A stretch of DNA of 10,428 bases from Gemmatimonadaceae bacterium (GTDB taxonomy: Bacteria; Gemmatimonadota; Gemmatimonadetes; Gemmatimonadales; Gemmatimonadaceae): positions 1 to 10,428 of the forward strand of contig JACMOE010000783.1 of assembly GCA_014378185.1 (NCBI GenBank), given 5' to 3'. Position numbers and translations under genes: made by a program. How positions within the stretch are numbered: the stretch's first letter is position 1; every line of letters begins with the position of its first letter. Positions 6,794-10,428 of this stretch are shown here, in pieces. Below the pieces are notes generated by a model. It was not told where the DNA came from, did no database searches, and worked only from the letters and a program-made list of their open reading frames with translations.

Positions 6794-8292
6794 GACGCCG
6801 CGCTCTCGGGCGCAATCAGCTTGTAGCTGCCCGTCTTGCGCCGATTTACGACGGCAATCGGCAAGATGATGGTGAACGTCGTTCCGGTACCCGCCACGCT
6901 GGCGACGCTGATCTTGCCCTGATGCGCTTCCACGATCTCCTTGGCAATGGCGAGCCCCAGGCCCGTTCCCTTGGCGGACGCAGACTTCTGGTTATCCGCC
7001 TGGTAGAACTTCTTGAACACGTGGGGCAACTGGTCCGGCAGGATGCCGGCACCGCTGTCCCGGACTTCTATGCATACTCCGTTCTCGTGTCTCCCCGCAA
7101 TCAACTCCACCGTGCCGCCCGCCGGGGTGAACTTGAAGGCGTTCGACAGCAGGTTACCCGTGACCTCGTTGATTCGCTCCCAATCCCATGTTACGTCAGT
7201 CGGCATGCCGTCGTTCCGCGTCACCTTGAAATGCACCTCGCGCTGCACGGCCAGTACGTGGAACGTCTGCTCCAGTTCATCGAGCATCTGCGGAAGCTTG
7301 ATCGGCCGTGGCTCGATGCGCCCGCCCCCCGCCTCGAAGCGGCTGACGTCGAGCAACTGATGCGCCAAACGTGCCAGCGTCTTCGCCTGCGCCTCGATCG
7401 TCTTCGTCACCGGCACCTGCTTCTCGGTGAGCGGACCGTACACCCCTTCCGTCATCAGCTGCAGATAGCCAAGGATGACATTGATGGGCGTCTTCAACTC
7501 GTGCGACGCAATCGATACGAACTCGGCCTTCAACTTGTCCAGTTCACTCAGTTGCCGCGTCATCTCCTGAAAGCTCACCGCAAGCTGCCCGAACTCGTCG
7601 TGGCGATTGACGTCGAACGCCAGGTTGTGATCCAGTTCCCCATCGGCGACGGCGCCCATCCCGGCCTGGAGCGCGTAAACCGGGCGGCTGATGGACCGCG
7701 TGAGCGACAGCGCGATTCCCGTGGCGAGGAGGAGCGCGATGGCCAATGCCGCCAGGGAGATGCGCTCGCCGTCACTCAACGCCTCCTCCGCCGCGGCCAC
7801 CCGATCCGCGGCCCGCATCTGCAATGCCCGCTCGGCCGGCCCCACGGCGCGCTCGGCGTCGCGCAGGGCAGGGCCGATGGTGTCGGCGGAAATGCGCTCC
7901 GCCAGCGAGTCGTGCCCGGCGCGAAACGCCTCGTATTCCCGCTGCGCGGCGGGGGAGATCACGGCCAGCGCCGTACGAATTCGCGTCGCCGCCCCGTCCA
8001 GGTGAAAGCGGCCCAGCGTGTCACTGAGCGTCTCGGCGTTTCGCAACGCCACCCGCAGGTTGTGATTCGCGGTGTCGCCCTTGAGGATGAACAGCGCCAC
8101 TTCGCGCGCCCGCACATCCGCCAGGCCATCGCGCAGGCGATCGAGCATCAGGGACGCCTGAAAATCGCCTTCCCGCAGGTCGCGCATTTCGCGATGCAGC
8201 GATTGCATGGCGACGCGCGCCACCACGAGCGGCACGATGAGGACGGCGGCGATGATGACGAGGCTGAGGGCGAGCCTCGCGCGCAGTGACAT
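6790..8292 (-). CDS. Membrane-bound HAMP-domain sensor histidine kinase
   Basis: A 500-residue transmembrane kinase. TM1 is at about 7-27 (SLVIIAAVLIVPLVV) and TM2 at about 178-197. Between them is a roughly 150-residue, almost wholly helical extracytoplasmic sensor that looks like a four-helix bundle, without PAS or cache signatures. HAMP follows at about 197-250 (RSISRPVYALQAGMGAVADGEL). The HisKA domain carries the phosphorylated H264 in SHELKTPINVILGYL. The ATPase domain has the N box NLLSNAFKFTP (N384), G1 DSGAGI at 412-417, F box FKKFYQ at 426-431 and G2 GTGLGLA at 442-448, so all catalytic parts are present. A 20-residue polar tail follows the ATPase fold. No response regulator gene adjoins it: downstream is the overlapping lipoprotein gene, then convergent recG, and upstream is divergent asnS, so the partner regulator must be encoded elsewhere. 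The ATG at 8292 has only a poor ribosome binding site but starts directly before TM1. Confidence 0.95.
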   Translation of the reverse strand: MSLRARLALSLVIIAAVLIVPLVVARVAMQSLHREMRDLREGDFQASLMLDRLRDGLADVRAREVALFILKGDTANHNLRVALRNAETLSDTLGRFHLDGAATRIRTALAVISPAAQREYEAFRAGHDSLAERISADTIGPALRDAERAVGPAERALQMRAADRVAAAEEALSDGERISLAALAIALLLATGIALSLTRSISRPVYALQAGMGAVADGELDHNLAFDVNRHDEFGQLAVSFQEMTRQLSELDKLKAEFVSIASHELKTPINVILGYLQLMTEGVYGPLTEKQVPVTKTIEAQAKTLARLAHQLLDVSRFEAGGGRIEPRPIKLPQMLDELEQTFHVLAVQREVHFKVTRNDGMPTDVTWDWERINEVTGNLLSNAFKFTPAGGTVELIAGRHENGVCIEVRDSGAGILPDQLPHVFKKFYQADNQKSASAKGTGLGLAIAKEIVEAHQGKISVASVAGTGTTFTIILPIAVVNRRKTGSYKLIAPESAAS

Positions 8293-8487
8293 GTCGTCTG
8301 GGTTGTGGTGAGGAGCCAGCTACCGTAGCAAGGATCTCGCCGACGCGGGCCTTTGCGCCGCTCTGCGGGTCGAGTAGCATTGGTGGTTCGGCCCCGACGC
8401 GCCGGGATTCCGCAACACACGCCCGGCTGCCTCTACGGGATTCTAGGCGCAGCGCCGGTTCCGCGCCACTGACACGCTCCCTCCGCC

Positions 8488-9792
8488 ATGTCCTCCGCAC
8501 CATTTGTCCGAATCGCCGAGCTTCCCGCGCATGCGGGCCAACAGGTCGTCATACGCGGTTGGGTCACGCACGTGCGCTCGTCCGGCAAGATTGCCTTTGC
8601 CGTGATTCGCGATGGCACCGGCACCTGCCAGACGGTCTTCGTGAAAACCCAGTTGCCGACCGAGGTCTGGGAGCGCTTCTCCCAGCTCACCACGGAAACC
8701 TCCGTGGCCATCGAGGGCGAGGCACGCGCCGAGCCGCGCGCGCCCGGCGGATTCGAGATCGGAGTGACCAGTCTCGCGATCATCGGACCCAGCCCCATCG
8801 ATTACCCGATCCAGCCAAAGGAGCACGGTATCGACTTCCTGCTCGACAACCGGCACTTCTGGCTCCGCTCCCCGCGCCAGCGCGCGATCGCCGTGATCCG
8901 GAGCGAGATCGAGCAGGCGATTCACGACTTCTTCTACGAGCGCGGGTTCCTGCGTGTGGACACGCCGATCCTCACCGCTGCCATCGGCGAGCGCTCCGGC
9001 CTGTTCGCTACTGAATACTTCGATGAGGGCAATGCCTACCTCGCCCAGACGGGTCAGCTTTATGGCGAGGCGGCGGCGGCGGCATTCGGAAAGATCTACA
9101 CCTTCGGCCCCACATTTCGCGCCGAAAAGTCCAAGACCCGGCGGCACCTCACCGAGTTCTGGATGATCGAACCGGAGGTGGCGTGGAACGACTCGGCCGC
9201 CAACATGGTGCTCCAGGAGGATTTCGTCGCGTACCTGGTGCAGCGGGTCCTCGAACGGAGGGCGCCGGAACTCGCGGAGCTTGAGCGGGATGTCACAAAG
9301 CTGCAGGCAGTGAAGGTGCCGTTCGTCCGTCTGGATTACGCGGAGGCGGTGGCTATCGTGCAGCGGAAAGGCAGCGCCACCGTGTGGGGTGATGACCTCG
9401 GCGCCGAAGACGAAGCGCTCATCGTGGCCGACTACGACCGTCCGGTGTTCGTGATGAACTACCCCAAGGAGGCGAAAGCCTTCTACATGAAGGAGAATCC
9501 CGACGACCCCCGCACCGTCCTCTGCAACGATTGCCTCGCTCCGGAAGGCTACGGCGAGATCATCGGCGGGTCGCAGCGCGAAGACGATTACGACAAGCTG
9601 CTGGCGCGCATCACCGCGGAAGGACTGCCCCTGGATGCCTACAACTGGTACCTCGACCTCCGGCGCTACGGCACCTTTACCCACGCGGGGTTCGGGCTGG
9701 GTCTCGAGCGCACCGTGGCGTGGATCTGCGGGCTCCAGCACATCCGCGAGGTCATTGCGTTTCCGCGGATGATGCATCGGTTGCGGCCGTAG
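8488..9792 (+). CDS. asnS: Asparaginyl-tRNA synthetase (asparagine--tRNA ligase, class IIb)
   Basis: A 434-residue class II synthetase that charges tRNA-Asn with asparagine, in the cytoplasm. The N-terminal OB-fold anticodon-binding domain spans about 6-100 (VVIRGWVTHVRSSGKIAFAVIRDG at 20-43). Motif 1 is around 138-163 (GFLRVDTPILTA), then YLAQTGQLYGEAA at 184-196, motif 2 TFRAEKSKTRRHLTEFWMIE from 209 to 228 (R211 contacts ATP), and motif 3 GFGLGLERTVAWICG at 401-415 (R408). The features YPKEAKAFYMKENPDDP at 325-341, LAPEGYGEIIGGSQRE and the single short OB fold fit AsnRS rather than the longer bacterial AspRS with its GAD domain. Length is normal. The ATG at 8488 has no clear Shine-Dalgarno sequence, but the OB fold begins at once after it, so the start is credible. 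It stands alone, divergent from the kinase, and is followed by a long hairpin. Its presence implies direct Asn-tRNA formation, not only the GatCAB transamidation route. Confidence 0.97.
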   Translation: MSSAPFVRIAELPAHAGQQVVIRGWVTHVRSSGKIAFAVIRDGTGTCQTVFVKTQLPTEVWERFSQLTTETSVAIEGEARAEPRAPGGFEIGVTSLAIIGPSPIDYPIQPKEHGIDFLLDNRHFWLRSPRQRAIAVIRSEIEQAIHDFFYERGFLRVDTPILTAAIGERSGLFATEYFDEGNAYLAQTGQLYGEAAAAAFGKIYTFGPTFRAEKSKTRRHLTEFWMIEPEVAWNDSAANMVLQEDFVAYLVQRVLERRAPELAELERDVTKLQAVKVPFVRLDYAEAVAIVQRKGSATVWGDDLGAEDEALIVADYDRPVFVMNYPKEAKAFYMKENPDDPRTVLCNDCLAPEGYGEIIGGSQREDDYDKLLARITAEGLPLDAYNWYLDLRRYGTFTHAGFGLGLERTVAWICGLQHIREVIAFPRMMHRLRP

Positions 9793-9840
9793 TCCTCGGA
9801 CAGCGTCGGAAAGGACGTCTGTAAGTGCGTGGTGCGGTTC

Positions 9841-9955
9841 GAACGCGAATCACACGAATCCCGCGAATCCACGCGAATCCTCCTGAGCACCGCAAAACAA
9901 CCTTGCCGTTTAGTTGATTCGCGTGGATTCGCCTGATTCGCGGAGATTCGCGTTC
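9841..9955. repeat. Long imperfect hairpin built of eight GAATC/GATTC units
   Basis: The left arm (9841-9879) and right arm (9916-9955) are near-perfect reverse complements, with only a few mismatches and one extra base, around a 36-base loop. The left arm holds four GAATC units (9847, 9856, 9865, 9875) and the right arm four GATTC units (9916, 9926, 9935, 9945), spaced 9-10 bases apart, each usually within GCGAATC or its complement. It lies between the stops of asnS and mazG, which converge. It could end transcription in both directions or protect mRNA 3' ends, but there is no T tract. It may belong to a dispersed family of palindromic intergenic repeats; copies elsewhere in the genome would settle that. 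Confidence 0.85.
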
Positions 9956-10004
9956 CCACCGGCCAACGCTTTTCAGCGACGCGTCACGCTAACGCTGCCG
10001 GGGA

Positions 10005-10428
10005 TCAGCCCCTCTTCACCTCATCCCACAGCCCATCCAGCACCTCCAGCCCGGCCGTCCGCACATCGATGCCGCGCGATTTCGCCAGCGCCTCGATCCC
10101 CTGGAATCGCATCGCAAATTTCACGTTCGCCTTGTCCAGCGCGAGCGACGGGTGCACCCCCAGCTTCCGGCACAGATTCACCACGGAAAAGAGCAGGTCG
10201 CCCAGTTCGTCCTCCAGCAGCGCATCGGGCACCCCGGTACCTGACAACACCGCGCCGCGCGCCACCTCGGCCCGCACTTCCGCCAGCTCCTCCTCCACCT
10301 TGGCGGCTGGGCCCTGAGCGTCCGGCCAGTCGAAACCCACCCCGGCCGCGCGATCCTGGAGCCGGAACGCGCGGTGCAGGGCAGGAAGGTCCACTGGCAG
10401 GCCGTCCACGATACTTTCCCGCTTGCGC
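10005..10428 (-). CDS. mazG: Nucleoside triphosphate pyrophosphohydrolase MazG, C-terminal part
   Basis: The last 140 or so residues are visible; the frame stays open to the right edge (RKRESIVDGLPV...), so the start and first MazG domain lie outside. MazG hydrolyses NTPs and dNTPs to monophosphates and pyrophosphate, removing aberrant nucleotides and, in E. coli, tuning ppGpp levels. The C-terminal catalytic domain is recognisable: ALHRAFRLQDRAAGVGFDW at about 10395-10338, the metal-binding EEELAE and the downstream EDELGD motif (EExxE and ExxD patterns), then LLFSVVNLCRKLGVHP and the closing KANVKFAMRFQGIE. A GTG at 10409 could be misread as the start, but the conserved DG-P-LPAL segment follows it too closely and the frame continues upstream with the usual MazG linker. 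The gene converges on asnS, with the long hairpin between. No damage seen in the visible part. Confidence 0.93.
   Translation of the reverse strand, partial: RKRESIVDGLPVDLPALHRAFRLQDRAAGVGFDWPDAQGPAAKVEEELAEVRAEVARGAVLSGTGVPDALLEDELGDLLFSVVNLCRKLGVHPSLALDKANVKFAMRFQGIEALAKSRGIDVRTAGLEVLDGLWDEVKRG

Noticed and set aside
6922..8289. A 455-codon plus-strand open frame across the histidine kinase
   Set aside because: Antisense shadow: the minus strand carries H, N, G1, F and G2 boxes in order, whereas this product is Arg/His-rich and featureless.
8319..8329. Small palindrome GCTAC-C-GTAGC between the kinase and asnS as a possible operator
   Set aside because: Five-base arms are expected by chance at this density, and no promoter elements could be placed around it.
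8443..9777. A 444-codon minus-strand open frame across asnS
   Set aside because: The plus strand encodes an intact class II synthetase with motifs 1-3; the antisense frame has no recognisable content.
9881..9902. Loop of the asnS-mazG hairpin shares TCCTGAGC, GCAAA and ACAACC with the inverted repeat at 6204-6235
   Set aside because: The matches are short and interrupted by gaps. It might reflect a common repeat ancestor, but two copies are too little to claim it.
9841..9955. CRISPR-like array, because of repeated units at regular spacing
   Set aside because: Units are only 7-10 bases long with no unique spacers and flip orientation across a central loop, so it is a hairpin and not an array. 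No cas genes are present.

Overview
This is a GC-rich chromosomal window (about 65% G+C by eye) with densely packed genes and short intergenic gaps. Its content fits a free-living Gram-negative bacterium: a secreted M14 metallopeptidase, a lipoprotein with a lipobox, a Uma2-family protein, and housekeeping genes whose wording resembles Gemmatimonadota. That phylum assignment rests on remembered protein style and was not tested by a search.

Layout, left to right. (1) Positions 1-2455, minus strand: the N-terminal 818 residues of a large secreted M14 zinc carboxypeptidase-like protein; its C-terminus lies beyond the left edge. (2) 2456-2640: a 185-base divergent gap; I see only the peptidase ribosome binding site. 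(3) 2641-3132, plus: a shortened Uma2 (DUF820) protein that appears to have lost the middle of its nuclease fold. (4) 3170-4102 and 4099-6198, plus: ftsY (SRP receptor GTPase) and recG (branched-DNA helicase) as a 4-base overlapping pair, preceded by a possible -10 element placed for a leaderless mRNA. (5) 6199-6247: a short convergent gap with a 9-bp inverted repeat. (6) 8292-6248, minus: a membrane histidine kinase whose stop overlaps the start of a small coiled-coil lipoprotein. (7) 8293-8487: a divergent gap of 195 bases in which I recognise no confident signal. (8) 8488-9792, plus: asnS. (9) 9793-10004: a convergent gap almost filled by a long imperfect hairpin built from eight GAATC/GATTC units. 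(10) 10005-10428, minus: the C-terminal part of mazG, running off the right edge.

The genes work in mostly separate processes: membrane protein targeting (ftsY), recombination and fork repair (recG), translation (asnS), nucleotide-pool cleaning (mazG), extracellular protein turnover (M14) and envelope sensing (kinase plus lipoprotein). I see no strong candidate for a wholly new system. The most worthwhile oddities are the kinase-lipoprotein pair without a neighbouring response regulator, the internally deleted Uma2 gene, the GANTC-rich hairpin and the possible leaderless ftsY start. No window stretch above 300 bases lacks a gene.
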